Counted from the first letter of the stretch, positions 1 to 8,245 are shown. The stretch: 64,000 nucleotides of DNA from Rodentibacter abscessus (GCF_047160095.1 NZ_AP038785.1:1860001-1924000), one strand, 5' to 3'. The notes: generated by a model not told the origin, from the sequence alone. A program made the numbers and translations.

Positions 1-53
1 AAATCGCTGTGGCTTTGCTCAAGGATTTTGCGGAGTTGATTGGGCTTTTTCAT
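1..53 (-). CDS. Phage tail completion protein R, 5' end only
   Basis: Only the first 17 codons are present; the gene runs off the left edge. It starts at an ATG whose complement lies at 51-53 and reads MKKPNQLRKILEQSHSD. In P2-like phages gpR sits directly after the lysis genes and is needed for tail completion. The assignment rests on that position plus the short N-terminus. The start overlaps the stop of the upstream gene (ATGA), which indicates translational coupling. Confidence 0.6.
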   Translation of the reverse strand, partial: MKKPNQLRKILEQSHSD

Positions 54-265
54 TTTCTAAAATTCCGTTGGCGTTTTTCTTCCCGTTCTTGGCAGGTTAC
101 ACAACGGGTTACGCCCGCAATGGTTTGTCGGCGTTTTTCAGGAATCGGGGCATCGCAATCTTCGCAATAAAGACGGCTTACCGCTTTAAACCTGCGGTGT
201 TTTTTTAGGGCGATTTCACGTTGCATTTCTTCCAGTTGCTGCGCTCGGTCGAATTGGTCGGTCAT
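50..265 (-). CDS. TraR/DksA-type C4 zinc-finger protein of the prophage
   Basis: A 71-residue protein with a charged N-terminal helix followed by a four-cysteine finger: CEDC near residue 34 and CVTC near residue 55. This is the layout of the small TraR/DksA-like proteins found in P2-like phages between the lysis genes and gpR. Full-length DksA/TraR bind the RNA polymerase secondary channel, but no such role can be shown for this short version. It overlaps the spanin gene by 4 bases and the tail gene by 4 bases, so it is part of one late operon. Confidence 0.7.
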   Translation of the reverse strand: MTDQFDRAQQLEEMQREIALKKHRRFKAVSRLYCEDCDAPIPEKRRQTIAGVTRCVTCQEREEKRQRNFRK

Positions 266-528
266 TGCTTCTGTTCCTTTTTATTAAATTCCTCAATACA
301 GTTTTTCAGGCTGTCGTTTTCGATAACGCAAAGGTTTAGTTTTTGCCGTGCCTGTTGATACGCCTGTGCCAAATCGCCATTGGTGCGAATTTGTGGCGAA
401 ATTTGACCGCACTCGGCGGTTTGCGGGCAAAGTATCGGTTGTTTAATGATCTGCGGTGTGGTTGAGCACGCCACGCACGCTGTCAGGCACAGGGCTATCA
501 GCCCAAATTTGATGTTGTTTAAGTGCAT
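262..528 (-). CDS. Outer-membrane spanin lipoprotein (LysC/Rz1-like)
   Basis: An 88-residue protein with a lipoprotein signal peptide whose lipobox ends in LTACVAC at about residues 15-21. The mature part is short and polar. Its first 86 bases overlap the 3' end of the inner-membrane spanin gene in another frame, the usual nested Rz/Rz1 architecture. It would sit in the outer membrane and join the inner spanin across the periplasm to disrupt the outer membrane at lysis. Sequence is poorly conserved in this family, so the call comes from lipobox, size and overlap. Confidence 0.75.
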   Translation of the reverse strand: MHLNNIKFGLIALCLTACVACSTTPQIIKQPILCPQTAECGQISPQIRTNGDLAQAYQQARQKLNLCVIENDSLKNCIEEFNKKEQKQ

Positions 529-793
529 TTTTTAAATCCTCGGTTTGTTTGCTTTGTTGGGTTTTGAGTGCATTCACTACTGCTGTAAGTTGCTTTTGTT
601 GTTCGGCAAATTGCTGCACGTGTTCGTTGAGTGCCATATAGGAGGCTTGCCATTTGGCTTTGAGCTGTTCTTCTTTCACCATTTCAGCGTGCCAGTGGTT
701 TGCCTGCCAACCTTGAAATAATATGATCAGCACTAAAAGTATCGGGCCACCCAATAAAATCCATTTTTCTTTTGCACTTAGAAAGTTAAACAT
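443..793 (-). CDS. Inner-membrane spanin (LysB/Rz-like)
   Basis: A 116-residue protein with one N-terminal transmembrane segment (about residues 11-28, WILLGGPILLVLIILFQGW) and a long alpha-helical, Gln/Lys-rich periplasmic part predicted to form a coiled coil. This is the form of an i-spanin. The start lies inside the end of the endolysin gene, and its 3' end contains the start of the o-spanin in another frame. It acts with that partner after endolysin has degraded the wall. Confidence 0.8.
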   Translation of the reverse strand: MFNFLSAKEKWILLGGPILLVLIILFQGWQANHWHAEMVKEEQLKAKWQASYMALNEHVQQFAEQQKQLTAVVNALKTQQSKQTEDLKNALKQHQIWADSPVPDSVRGVLNHTADH

Positions 794-1296
794 AATGCTT
801 TCTCCTTTTGTCTGCGGTGAATTAAGCCTTTAAGTGGTTTACCGCCTGCGTAAATCCAGCGTTCAAATTGACCGCACATTGCTTGGCTGTAGCCTTGGCG
901 TGCCATTTTAAAAAGGGTGCTGTTTTTTAGTTTGCCGCAGCCGATATTGAAGGTGATGGAGGTTAAGGCATCAAATGCGCCCTGTGGCATGGCTTGTCCG
1001 TTGGCGTAGGTATTGACGCATTTTTCCGCTTGTTTTACGCCTTTGGCAAAGGCGCGGGCAATTTCTTCGTCTGTGTAAATTTTGTTGCGGGTGATTTTTT
1101 CAACGCTTTCCGTGGTGCCGATACCAAAGGTTAAAACATCGGCAGGGCAGGTGTAGGGCTTGCGTTGGCAACCTTCGGCATTGCCGATAAGGAGTAAGCC
1201 TTGTTCCGAGGTGCGTAGCTCGTTGCCGTGTAAAGCGAGAGTTAAGCCAACAATAGCGGAGACCCCACAGATCCATTTAGCGGTTTTTCTTACCAT
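778..1296 (-). CDS. Phage SAR endolysin, glycoside hydrolase family 24
   Basis: A 172-residue lysozyme (N-acetylmuramidase). A weakly hydrophobic N-terminal segment, about residues 8-23, looks like a signal-arrest-release anchor, so export would use Sec and activation would follow membrane release. The GH24 catalytic Glu is in GNAEGC (about residue 41), followed by DVLTFGIGTT, which holds the catalytic Asp/Thr region. Several cysteines (C43, C50, C92) could form disulphides that control activation. The start overlaps the 3' end of the holin gene. Confidence 0.9.
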   Translation of the reverse strand: MVRKTAKWICGVSAIVGLTLALHGNELRTSEQGLLLIGNAEGCQRKPYTCPADVLTFGIGTTESVEKITRNKIYTDEEIARAFAKGVKQAEKCVNTYANGQAMPQGAFDALTSITFNIGCGKLKNSTLFKMARQGYSQAMCGQFERWIYAGGKPLKGLIHRRQKEKALCLTF

Positions 1297-1480
1297 TGAT
1301 TTTTCCTTCTACTTCTAATTTTCTTAATTCAAAATCTTTTTTCTTGTAATACCAGTTGGTTAATACGGTGGCTAAGCCAAACAATATCCCGAAAATTGAG
1401 GCAATATCACTCAAGGTTAATCCGGCAAAAAATGCACAGATTGAACCAAAATAGGAGAGTTGTTCTGTATTTTTGATCAT
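1277..1480 (-). CDS. Phage holin, HP1-like
   Basis: I use the start at 1480 (MIKNTEQLSYFG) rather than the longer reading frame, because upstream codons would run deep into tail gene X. The 67-residue product has two hydrophobic stretches (about residues 9-25 and 28-44) and a strongly basic C-terminus rich in Lys and Arg, as expected of a class II-type holin. It sits directly before the endolysin. It would form the inner-membrane lesions that trigger lysis. Confidence 0.75.
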   Translation of the reverse strand: MIKNTEQLSYFGSICAFFAGLTLSDIASIFGILFGLATVLTNWYYKKKDFELRKLEVEGKINGKKNR

Positions 1481-1484
1481 TTGA

Positions 1485-1694
1485 TTAATTCCATAATTGC
1501 AAGTTATCTTGTGCAACGCTGATCTTTTCGGAGTCAGGATCGGGCAAATTGACCTCCGTCCCAATGGGAATAATAGGCAGGTGCATTAAGCGCGGATTTA
1601 ATTCGCAGGCGATTTCAAGCAAGCCTTGGCTTTTGCCGAAATGTCGGTAAACGATGGCATCAAGATTATCGTTTTGTTGCGCACGTACTTTCAT
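1485..1694 (-). CDS. Phage tail protein X (P2 gpX-like)
   Basis: A 69-residue protein that reads as a small LysM-like domain: QNDNLDAIVYRHFG near the start and a C-terminal IPIGTEVNLPD. This matches P2 gpX, an essential tail protein encoded between head completion L and the holin, and the neighbours are the same here. Its start codon overlaps the stop of gpL. The gene is complete and of normal length. Confidence 0.85.
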   Translation of the reverse strand: MKVRAQQNDNLDAIVYRHFGKSQGLLEIACELNPRLMHLPIIPIGTEVNLPDPDSEKISVAQDNLQLWN

Positions 1695-2203
1695 TAGATT
1701 AGCTCCACGTCAATTCGGCGGATTTTCAAGATGTCGCTGATGGCAAAACGGGCATCACGGCGGAGTTGGTCGATACCGTCTTTAAGCAGCTCCATTTTCT
1801 TTTCACCGTCATTGGTGGTGTCGTAGGCGGCGTAGCGTTCGTTCAGATTAGCGGCAGCAAGGCAAAGCACGGCTCGGCGGTAACGTTGCACCAGAATGCT
1901 TTCGTTATTGATATGTTGCGTTGGAATTTGCGCCAGTTTGCCGTGTTGTGAGTTTTCTTGCTGAAAGGCTGCCAGTTCATCATTCACCGAGGCGATGGCT
2001 TCAATCAACGCATCTAAGAGACGGGTTTTGGTCACGGTGCCGTCAATACGCATTTGATTTCGGCATTGTGAAAGCGATAAATCAGGGAAAAATGCTTCGT
2101 TGATGATTAAATCATCGGTGTTGGGGTGGGGTTCGACCTGCTGTTGCACCGCCCCCATTTCATAATCGGGAGCAAGTTTGATTGAGATTGCACCGTCTGA
2201 CAT
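1694..2203 (-). CDS. Head completion/stabilisation protein L (P2 gpL-like)
   Basis: A 169-residue protein of the P2 gpL family, which caps filled heads and connects head to tail. Family-like features are the acidic N-terminal segment ending in FFPDLSLSQCRNQMRIDGTVT (about residues 39-59) and the conserved C-terminal ISDILKIRRIDVELI. Order M-L-X-holin-lysin is exactly that of P2-like phages. A 117-base spacer with a long hairpin separates it from gene M. Confidence 0.85.
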   Translation of the reverse strand: MSDGAISIKLAPDYEMGAVQQQVEPHPNTDDLIINEAFFPDLSLSQCRNQMRIDGTVTKTRLLDALIEAIASVNDELAAFQQENSQHGKLAQIPTQHINNESILVQRYRRAVLCLAAANLNERYAAYDTTNDGEKKMELLKDGIDQLRRDARFAISDILKIRRIDVELI

Positions 2204-2221
2204 ACATTTACCTATAAAAAA

Positions 2222-2287
2222 GACGGGTGGGGAGAATAAGTGCGGTCAAAAAAGGGGAAAAATTTAACCGCACTTTCTCCGCCCGTC
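2222..2287. repeat. Hairpin containing two inverted DNA uptake signals
   Basis: An inverted repeat whose arms include AAGTGCGGT on the left and ACCGCACTT on the right. Matching continues outward through GGGGAGA/TCTCC to GACGGG/CCCGTC. It lies between head genes M and L. In RNA it would form a long stem, but there is no U-run, so it is more likely a stability or attenuation structure than a full terminator. An uptake-signal pair inside a phage operon suggests long residence in Pasteurellaceae. Confidence 0.7.
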
Positions 2288-2320
2288 GGCTGCGTGGTTT
2301 GCTTGGTTAATCAAACAACA

Positions 2321-2977
2321 TCAAGATTCGGTGTTCTCTTTCTCAAGTTGTTTTCTTAATTTCTTTATTTCGCCTTTTACACCTACCTTTTGATCTAAAA
2401 CGATGGCACGTTCAAGATATTCAAGGGCTTGGGTTGGGTTTTTCTCTATAGTGAGTAAACCCAATTCCCGTAATAATCTTGCCCGGCTTTCGTCCGGCAT
2501 ATCACAATCGGCAGTGAGTCGTTGCACTTGTTCTAAATATGCCGTTTCAAAGGGTTGATTGGCGGCTGTAGCGGCTTTGGCTTGGTCGGCAAATTCTTCG
2601 GCGACCATTGTGCCTAAGGTTCGTGTGAACGGTTCCGGCAGCTGCAAATCGTGGAAAATGGCATAATCGGCAATGGTTAAGGCAAGGTGATATTCGCCAC
2701 AGTCAATCGCCCACACGCACCACGTCATTAATACGTTATCTTGTTTGCCGGTGCCGGCAGATAACGCACCCTCAATCCACGGGAGATAATCCGGCAAAAT
2801 CCGTTTTTTAAAGTCCGCTTTGCGTGCCGTAGATTGGATTTGTTTTAAATCCTTCTTGTGGCGCGCAAGAAGACGGAGCATTTTTTCGTATTCACTAAAC
2901 TGGCTTAAGTCTTCCGTTTCGTGGGCGTTGGCAAGTGCGCTCGACACTTCTATAAAATGACGTTTGGTTGGGCGCAT
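2321..2977 (-). CDS. Terminase endonuclease subunit (P2 gpM-like)
   Basis: A 218-residue protein using the start at 2977 (MRPTKRHFIEVSSA). That start has GGA about 11 bases upstream and clears the capsid gene, whereas the longer frame would overlap it. In P2 the gpM small subunit carries the endonuclease that cuts cos, and gpP supplies the ATPase. It follows the capsid gene as in P2 and HP1. The C-terminal third is helical with a TPR-like look (GLLTIEKNPTQALEYLERA). Confidence 0.85.
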   Translation of the reverse strand: MRPTKRHFIEVSSALANAHETEDLSQFSEYEKMLRLLARHKKDLKQIQSTARKADFKKRILPDYLPWIEGALSAGTGKQDNVLMTWCVWAIDCGEYHLALTIADYAIFHDLQLPEPFTRTLGTMVAEEFADQAKAATAANQPFETAYLEQVQRLTADCDMPDESRARLLRELGLLTIEKNPTQALEYLERAIVLDQKVGVKGEIKKLRKQLEKENTES

Positions 2978-2981
2978 TGGT

Positions 2982-4034
2982 TTATTCCGTGTCAGCTTTA
3001 GGCGGTTCAACCGGTGTTTCAACAATGGTGATATTTTTCGCCATTGCTAAGGCTTCGTAATTTTCCACAACGTATGCCTCGTTAGAAGATAAATAATCCT
3101 CCACTCGGTTACGTTCCGGCACGTCTTTAATGTGGCGGCGTACTTTGCCTTCTTGTACGTAGATGGATAAATTATCAAGCGAGGTGATAAGCACTGTGCC
3201 TTTCGGGAAATACGGCACGGAAACCGCTTGTAAACCGCCCACACGTTTTTGGCTGATCACGGTGTCACCCGCCAAAATTTCGGTCGGTTTTTCTTGATTG
3301 ATTAATGGGAAGTATTTATCCGCAAGTAAATCACTGCCCATAATGGCGACCAGTTTGGTGTCGTCACGATATTGTGCAGGGATAAAATCTTCTTTCAGTG
3401 CAAAGACAAGGGCATCAAGGTTTTTGTAAGTTTTACCAGTGCCGATTTCAATCTTGCCGCTGTCTTTGACTTCTTCTTTCATCACCCGTGCCGGGGCTTT
3501 TTCTTCAATTTGACTTAACCAACCTTTGTTTACATCTTGCAATAGCGGGTTTTTGGTTCGGTCGGTGGTTGTGGCGACACTTGTACCGTTAAAGCCGATC
3601 ATAATACGGTCGAGTGCAATACGTTCGGCTTTCAATTTGCCGACACGTGCCGCAAAATCAGGGAATTTCGCCCAAGCATCTAAAATCGGGTAGCTCAAAT
3701 GAGTGTCAAAATTGGTTTGTTCGCAAGCGTAGGTATTTTCTTGCAAGCTGTGAATATCGGTGGTTTCACGGGCTTTTTGGTTGGTATCGGTGCGGCTTGC
3801 TACCGGGCTTAATACACCTAAACGCAATGTCGAGCCCTTCATTTCTTCAACCATCACAATATTGATGCGTTTTAAAAATTCAGAGTTTTCAAGCACCGCA
3901 TTTTCTAATTTTTGCTGAACGCTTGGCTCAACGGTGAACTGACCGCCTGCGGCAACAAAACTTTCGCTTTCATTGTTGTCCGCCGCTACGCCTGCAAGGT
4001 ATCGAGTAAATTTTTCTTGGGTGAATTTTTTCAT
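2982..4034 (-). CDS. Major capsid protein (P2 gpN-like)
   Basis: A 350-residue capsid protein of the P2 gpN family, close to the P2 length of about 357. Recognisable parts are the N-terminal MKKFTQEKFTRYLAGVA, the central FKMIGFNG-like region (IMIGFNGTSVATTTDR, about residues 147-162) and the C-terminal SSNEAYVVENYEALAMAKN (about residues 316-334). The N-terminal segment is normally trimmed by the scaffold protease encoded just upstream. An Asp/Glu/Pro-rich tail ends the protein. Confidence 0.92.
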   Translation of the reverse strand: MKKFTQEKFTRYLAGVAADNNESESFVAAGGQFTVEPSVQQKLENAVLENSEFLKRINIVMVEEMKGSTLRLGVLSPVASRTDTNQKARETTDIHSLQENTYACEQTNFDTHLSYPILDAWAKFPDFAARVGKLKAERIALDRIMIGFNGTSVATTTDRTKNPLLQDVNKGWLSQIEEKAPARVMKEEVKDSGKIEIGTGKTYKNLDALVFALKEDFIPAQYRDDTKLVAIMGSDLLADKYFPLINQEKPTEILAGDTVISQKRVGGLQAVSVPYFPKGTVLITSLDNLSIYVQEGKVRRHIKDVPERNRVEDYLSSNEAYVVENYEALAMAKNITIVETPVEPPKADTE

Positions 4035-4084
4035 GGGTGAAATCCTATGTGTTTTGTATTCGGTGTTTTTGTTAGCTGTTTTAA

Positions 4085-4918
4085 TTAGAAAAAGCGACCA
4101 TCGGCATTTTGGCTTTCACCTGCCACAAGTGGGCGTGGTGTGTAATGGGCTGCCGGTTGTTTTTCCAATTTGGCAAATTGAGCATGGATTTTTTCATTGT
4201 CCGCTTTCATTTGTGCCAATTCCGTTTGCTGTGTTGCCAAATCGCTAGAAAGTGCGGTCAATTTTTCTTGTGTTTTTTGTACCTGTTCGCCAAGTAGTTC
4301 TAAGGCGGCTTGATGATCGGTAAAGCGTTCATCATCGGATTTTTCTTTTTTCGCAAATAACCCTTTGATTTTTTCAAACACTGAAGGGGCTTTTTCAGCT
4401 TCTTCTACAAACTCGAATTCGGTTTCAATCGCCGCAGTGAACAGGTTTTCGGCTTTTTCTTTGCGATGAGTGAGCGGATTTGCCGTTGCACCGGCGGAGA
4501 ATTTCAACATTTCCGTGCCGAGGCTTGCCGGATTATCGGTGACGGCAAGTCCCACTAAATAGGCTTCACCGGTATCGGCAAAATTCGGATCACATTCAAT
4601 AGAGGTGTAGATTTTTTGGCGGTCTTTGTTCAGCTTGATTAAATCGTCCGTTGGGTCGATTTGAGCCAATAACTGCAATTTGCCTTCTTGGTTTTCTTCG
4701 GTTTTTAATGCCAACACATCACCGTAGCATTTAGAGTGGGGTTCATCATTCCAAAGCATACGGAATTTAAGATGCTCAAGATTGATGCGTGCGCCGTATT
4801 TTTTCGGATCATAATTTGTCGCCATTTGTTCAATCCAAGTGCGATTGATGGTGCGACCGTCTGTGGTTGCACCTTCCGTTGCAACGACAAACCATTTGCT
4901 CTTGTTGAATTTGTGCAT
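4085..4918 (-). CDS. Capsid scaffolding protein with serine protease domain (P2 gpO-like)
   Basis: A 277-residue protein. The N-terminal half is the maturation protease: D20, H49 and S106 (in YTSIE) line up with the D19/H48/S107 triad known for P2 gpO. The C-terminal third (about residues 200-255) is a Gln/Glu/Lys-rich coiled coil that acts as the scaffold. It cleaves itself, the capsid protein and the portal during assembly. First gene of the leftward capsid operon, divergent from terminase P. Confidence 0.92.
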   Translation of the reverse strand: MHKFNKSKWFVVATEGATTDGRTINRTWIEQMATNYDPKKYGARINLEHLKFRMLWNDEPHSKCYGDVLALKTEENQEGKLQLLAQIDPTDDLIKLNKDRQKIYTSIECDPNFADTGEAYLVGLAVTDNPASLGTEMLKFSAGATANPLTHRKEKAENLFTAAIETEFEFVEEAEKAPSVFEKIKGLFAKKEKSDDERFTDHQAALELLGEQVQKTQEKLTALSSDLATQQTELAQMKADNEKIHAQFAKLEKQPAAHYTPRPLVAGESQNADGRFF

Positions 4919-5079
4919 ATTTTTCCTATTTCGGTTCAGTGTGAAAATTAAGGCTATATTGGCGGTGCTTTTGTTGTTTGGCTATGAGTTGGGATTGTGA
5001 AATCAAGGCTAACAATGAGCTTGAATATTTTTTTACGTGGCGAACTTAGATCATAGCGTTAATTGATTATGAGGACGCT
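4919..5079. promoter_or_regulatory. Divergent promoter region between scaffold and terminase genes
   Basis: A 161-base AT-rich spacer from which the leftward capsid/lysis/tail operon and the rightward terminase-portal pair diverge. In P2 this is where the two late promoters activated by the zinc-finger regulator Ogr lie. I see no convincing sigma-70 pair, which fits an activator-dependent late promoter. An exact activator site cannot be assigned from sequence alone. Confidence 0.5.
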
Positions 5080-6870
5080 ATGACAGAGAAAATCAAGCTC
5101 ACTGAAGATGAAGAATTAGCGGTAAATAAGATTGATAGTAGTACAAAACGCCAAGCGCAAGTCAAATATTGGAATGGTTTTAAAGTAGCGGAAATTGCCC
5201 GTCAATTAGGCATTCCGGCAAGTACGATATCCTCTTGGATTAAACGGGAAAAATGGGACGAAATTGCACCCATCGGGCGAGTCGAAATCACCCTAGAAAC
5301 CCGTCTTTGCCAGTTGATTTTAAAAGAGCCGAAATCAGGCACGGATTTCAAAGAAATTGATTTATTAGGACGGCAAATAGAACGTGCCGCCCGAGTGAAA
5401 AAATATTCCTATGGTGATGGCAATGAAGTGGATTTAAATCCGAAACTTGCCAATCGTAACAAAGGGGAGCGAAAAAAAGCCGAACAGAATGCCATTACCC
5501 AAGAACAAGAAGAGTTATTGATTAATGGCTTTCTTGGGGGAATGTTTGAATATCAACGGGTGTGGCATAAAGCGAAAATACATCGCATTCGTAACATTTT
5601 GAAAAGTCGTCAGATTGGGGCAACTTTTTATTTTGCCCACGAAGCCTTTATTGATGCACTCACCACCGGGCATAACCAAATCTTTTTATCCGCCAGTAAA
5701 AAACAGGCACTGCAATTCCGTTCTTACATTGTGAACTATGCCAAACAAACCGCAGACGTGGATTTGAAAGGGGAGACAATCAAGCTGCCGAATGGGGCGG
5801 AGTTGATTTTTCTTGGGACAAATTCCGCTACCGCACAATCTTATCACGGCAATTTATATTTTGATGAAGTGTTTTGGGTGCCGAAATTTGATGTGATGCG
5901 CAAAGTGGCAAGCGGTATGGCGGCGCAAAAGATGTATCGCCAAACCTACTTTTCAACTCCGACCACTATTGCGCACCCCGCTTATGCGTTTTTTTCCGGC
6001 AAAGCCTTTAATCGCAACCGTGCAAAATCCGAAAAGGTCGAAATCGATATTTCTCATGAAAATTTGCGTGCCGGCAAGTTGTGTGCTGATCGCCAATGGA
6101 AACAGATTGTGAGCATTTATGATGCATTAGAGGGCGGTTGTAATCTGTTTAATATTGATGATTTGATTGCGGAAAACAGCAAAGAAGAATTTGAACAGTT
6201 GTTTTTGTGTCAATTTGCCGATGATAACAGCTCTGCCTTTAAATTTGCCGATTTGCAACATTGCCTAGTGGATAGCTATGAAGAATGGACTGATTTCAAT
6301 CCTAATTATCAACGTCCTTTTGGCAATCGTGAAGTGTGGTTGGGTTATGATCCCGCATTTACCGGTGACCGTGCCGCACTTTGTCTTGTTGCGCCGCCAA
6401 GAGTTGAAGGCGGTGATTATCGTGTGCTGCACTGGCAAACCTTCCACGGGATGGATTATGAAACCCAAGCGGGGCGAATTAAACAATTTTGCGATGATTA
6501 CAATATCACCCGCATTGTGATTGATAAAACCGGAATGGGGTCGGGTGTTTATCAAGAGGTCAAAAAATTTTATCCGATGGTGATTGGGCTAGATTATAGC
6601 GCAGATTTAAAAAATGAGATGGTGCTGAAAACCCAAAATCTGATCCAAAAACGCCGTTTGAAATTTGATGGTAACGAGATCATCACCAGTTTTATGACCG
6701 TGAAAAAACGCATTACCGGCACGGGCAAAATGACCTACGTTTCCGACCGTTCGGAAGAGGCGAGCCACGGCGATCTTTCGTGGGCGATTATGAACTGCAT
6801 TTTGAATGTGCCTTATGGTTTTGGCGGTGATGTTGCCGGCAGTCAAACCACCATTTTTACTTTTGAATAG
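5080..6870 (+). CDS. Terminase large (ATPase) subunit (P2 gpP-like)
   Basis: A 596-residue packaging motor subunit. An N-terminal helix-turn-helix (about residues 36-55, VAEIARQLGIPASTISSWIK) probably recognises cos. The ATPase core has a Walker A-like KSRQIGATF (about residues 176-184) and a Walker B region LYFDEVFW (about 263-270). The C-terminal part has RNase H-like acidic positions in GYDPAFTGD (about 424-432) and IVIDKTGMG (about 479-487). Length agrees with P2 gpP. It lies 11 bases before the portal gene and is probably co-transcribed with it. Confidence 0.93.
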   Translation: MTEKIKLTEDEELAVNKIDSSTKRQAQVKYWNGFKVAEIARQLGIPASTISSWIKREKWDEIAPIGRVEITLETRLCQLILKEPKSGTDFKEIDLLGRQIERAARVKKYSYGDGNEVDLNPKLANRNKGERKKAEQNAITQEQEELLINGFLGGMFEYQRVWHKAKIHRIRNILKSRQIGATFYFAHEAFIDALTTGHNQIFLSASKKQALQFRSYIVNYAKQTADVDLKGETIKLPNGAELIFLGTNSATAQSYHGNLYFDEVFWVPKFDVMRKVASGMAAQKMYRQTYFSTPTTIAHPAYAFFSGKAFNRNRAKSEKVEIDISHENLRAGKLCADRQWKQIVSIYDALEGGCNLFNIDDLIAENSKEEFEQLFLCQFADDNSSAFKFADLQHCLVDSYEEWTDFNPNYQRPFGNREVWLGYDPAFTGDRAALCLVAPPRVEGGDYRVLHWQTFHGMDYETQAGRIKQFCDDYNITRIVIDKTGMGSGVYQEVKKFYPMVIGLDYSADLKNEMVLKTQNLIQKRRLKFDGNEIITSFMTVKKRITGTGKMTYVSDRSEEASHGDLSWAIMNCILNVPYGFGGDVAGSQTTIFTFE

Positions 6871-6881
6871 GATATAAGCAA

Positions 6882-7895
6882 ATGAAAAAATCACGTAAAA
6901 AAATGACCGCACTTTCTCAAGCCACGGTGGAAACCTTTAGCTTTGGCGAACCTATCCCCGTGCTTGACCGGGCGGAAATTCTCAATTATTTCGAGCCGGT
7001 ATTGATGTATCAGAAATACTACAATCCACCGATTAATTTGAGTTATCTTTCCAAAGCCCTCAATGCTTCGCCTCATCATCAAAGTGCGGTAACGGTGAAG
7101 AAGAATATTTTGCTTTCTACCTGTAAAACGACCGCACTTTTGCCTCGCACCCAGTTAGAAAAATTGGTGCAGGATTATTTGATTTTCGGCAACGCCTACA
7201 TTGAAGTGGTGCGTAATGGCTTTGGCCAAGTTGTGTCGCTAAATGCGCCCCTTGCAAAATATATGCGTGTGGGTGTGGAACAGGGCGTATTTTATCAAGT
7301 GGTGAATGGCTGTGATGAATATCAATTTGCCAAAGGCTCGGTGTTTAATTTGATTAATCCTGATGTGAACCAAGAAATCTATGGCGTACCGGAATATTTG
7401 GCAGCGTTGCAATCAGCGTTCTTAAATGAAAGTGCCACATTGTTCCGCCGCAAATATTATTTGAATGGTGCGCACGCCGGGGCAATTATTTATATGACTG
7501 ACCCAACGCAGAATAAAGACGATGTCGCAGCAATCAAGGAACAAATCCGGCAAACAAAAGGAAAAGGCAATTTTAAAAATTTGTTTATTCATATTCCGAA
7601 TGGCAAGAAAGAGGGCATTCAAGTGATTCCACTTTCAGATGCGGTGGCGAAAGATGAGTTCCTCAATATTAAGAATACCAGCCGTGATGATGTACTTGCC
7701 GCACACCGTGTACCGCCACAACTGATGGGGATTATCCCAAATAACACCGGAGGCTTTGGTGATGTCGAAAAAGCAACTAAGGTTTTTTTTGTGAATGAAA
7801 TTATTCCACTGCAGGAGCGGCTTAAAGAGATCAATCAAATAGTCGGTGAAGAAGTAATTCGCTTTGTTGATTACAAATTACTAGAGCAAGAATAA
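6882..7895 (+). CDS. Phage portal protein (P2 gpQ-like)
   Basis: A 337-residue portal of the P2/HP1 family (PBSX-type portal). Typical pieces are FEPVLMYQKYYNPP, the FGNAYIEVVRNG strand, and NTSRDDVLAAHRVPPQLMG near residue 265. It forms the dodecameric ring through which DNA enters the head. The gene is intact, carries two uptake signals within its first 250 bases, and is followed by a strong terminator. Confidence 0.93.
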   Translation: MKKSRKKMTALSQATVETFSFGEPIPVLDRAEILNYFEPVLMYQKYYNPPINLSYLSKALNASPHHQSAVTVKKNILLSTCKTTALLPRTQLEKLVQDYLIFGNAYIEVVRNGFGQVVSLNAPLAKYMRVGVEQGVFYQVVNGCDEYQFAKGSVFNLINPDVNQEIYGVPEYLAALQSAFLNESATLFRRKYYLNGAHAGAIIYMTDPTQNKDDVAAIKEQIRQTKGKGNFKNLFIHIPNGKKEGIQVIPLSDAVAKDEFLNIKNTSRDDVLAAHRVPPQLMGIIPNNTGGFGDVEKATKVFFVNEIIPLQERLKEINQIVGEEVIRFVDYKLLEQE

Positions 7896-7923
7896 AGAAA
7901 TGGCTCCTTTCCCAAATAAAATG

Positions 7924-7946
7924 CCCACGTCTGCGTGGGTTTTTTA
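7924..7946 (+). terminator. Terminator after the portal gene
   Basis: Perfect 6-bp stem CCCACG/CGTGGG with a 4-base loop followed by seven T residues. It ends the rightward terminase-portal operon and marks the last clearly phage-structural sequence on this side. Confidence 0.9.
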
Positions 7947-8245
7947 TTGCATAAAGTAAGTGTTTTTGCCGCTTACCCTTTTAATATCGCCCTAGTTTAT
8001 TATATCAAACCTATAATCGGCACAAAGGGAAAAAGCCTGATTTCCCCTGATTTTTCAACGAAACCCATACCCCAAAAATCGCAGTCAAACCCTCGCCACG
8101 CCTGCGCACTAAATGTGTCGATTTCAACGCAAATTAAGATCATCATTCAGATCTTGTCAGCATTGGCACGGTTGAGATCTTTTTATTGCGATCTTTCAAC
8201 GCAAAATAACGCAAGAAAACGCAGTTTTTAGATTTTTTTGAAATA
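7947..8245. other. Gene-free stretch beyond the portal terminator, possible cos region
   Basis: No credible gene. The segment carries several copies of ACGCAA (near 8131, 8207, 8214 and 8219) and a GC-rich block around 8090-8110 (CCCTCGCCACGCCTGCGCAC) in otherwise AT-rich sequence. In P2 the cohesive end lies just beyond the 3' end of the portal gene, and the complement of the GC-rich block loosely resembles the P2 cos GGCGAGGCGG. A cos role is therefore plausible but is inference only. Confidence 0.35.

Noticed and set aside
1766..2103. Plus-strand frames opposite head gene L
   Set aside because: They are antisense to a well-supported phage gene, with no independent evidence.
7935..8231. 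A 98-residue plus-strand open frame after the portal terminator
   Set aside because: It starts inside the terminator stem, has no Shine-Dalgarno sequence and no protein-like composition.
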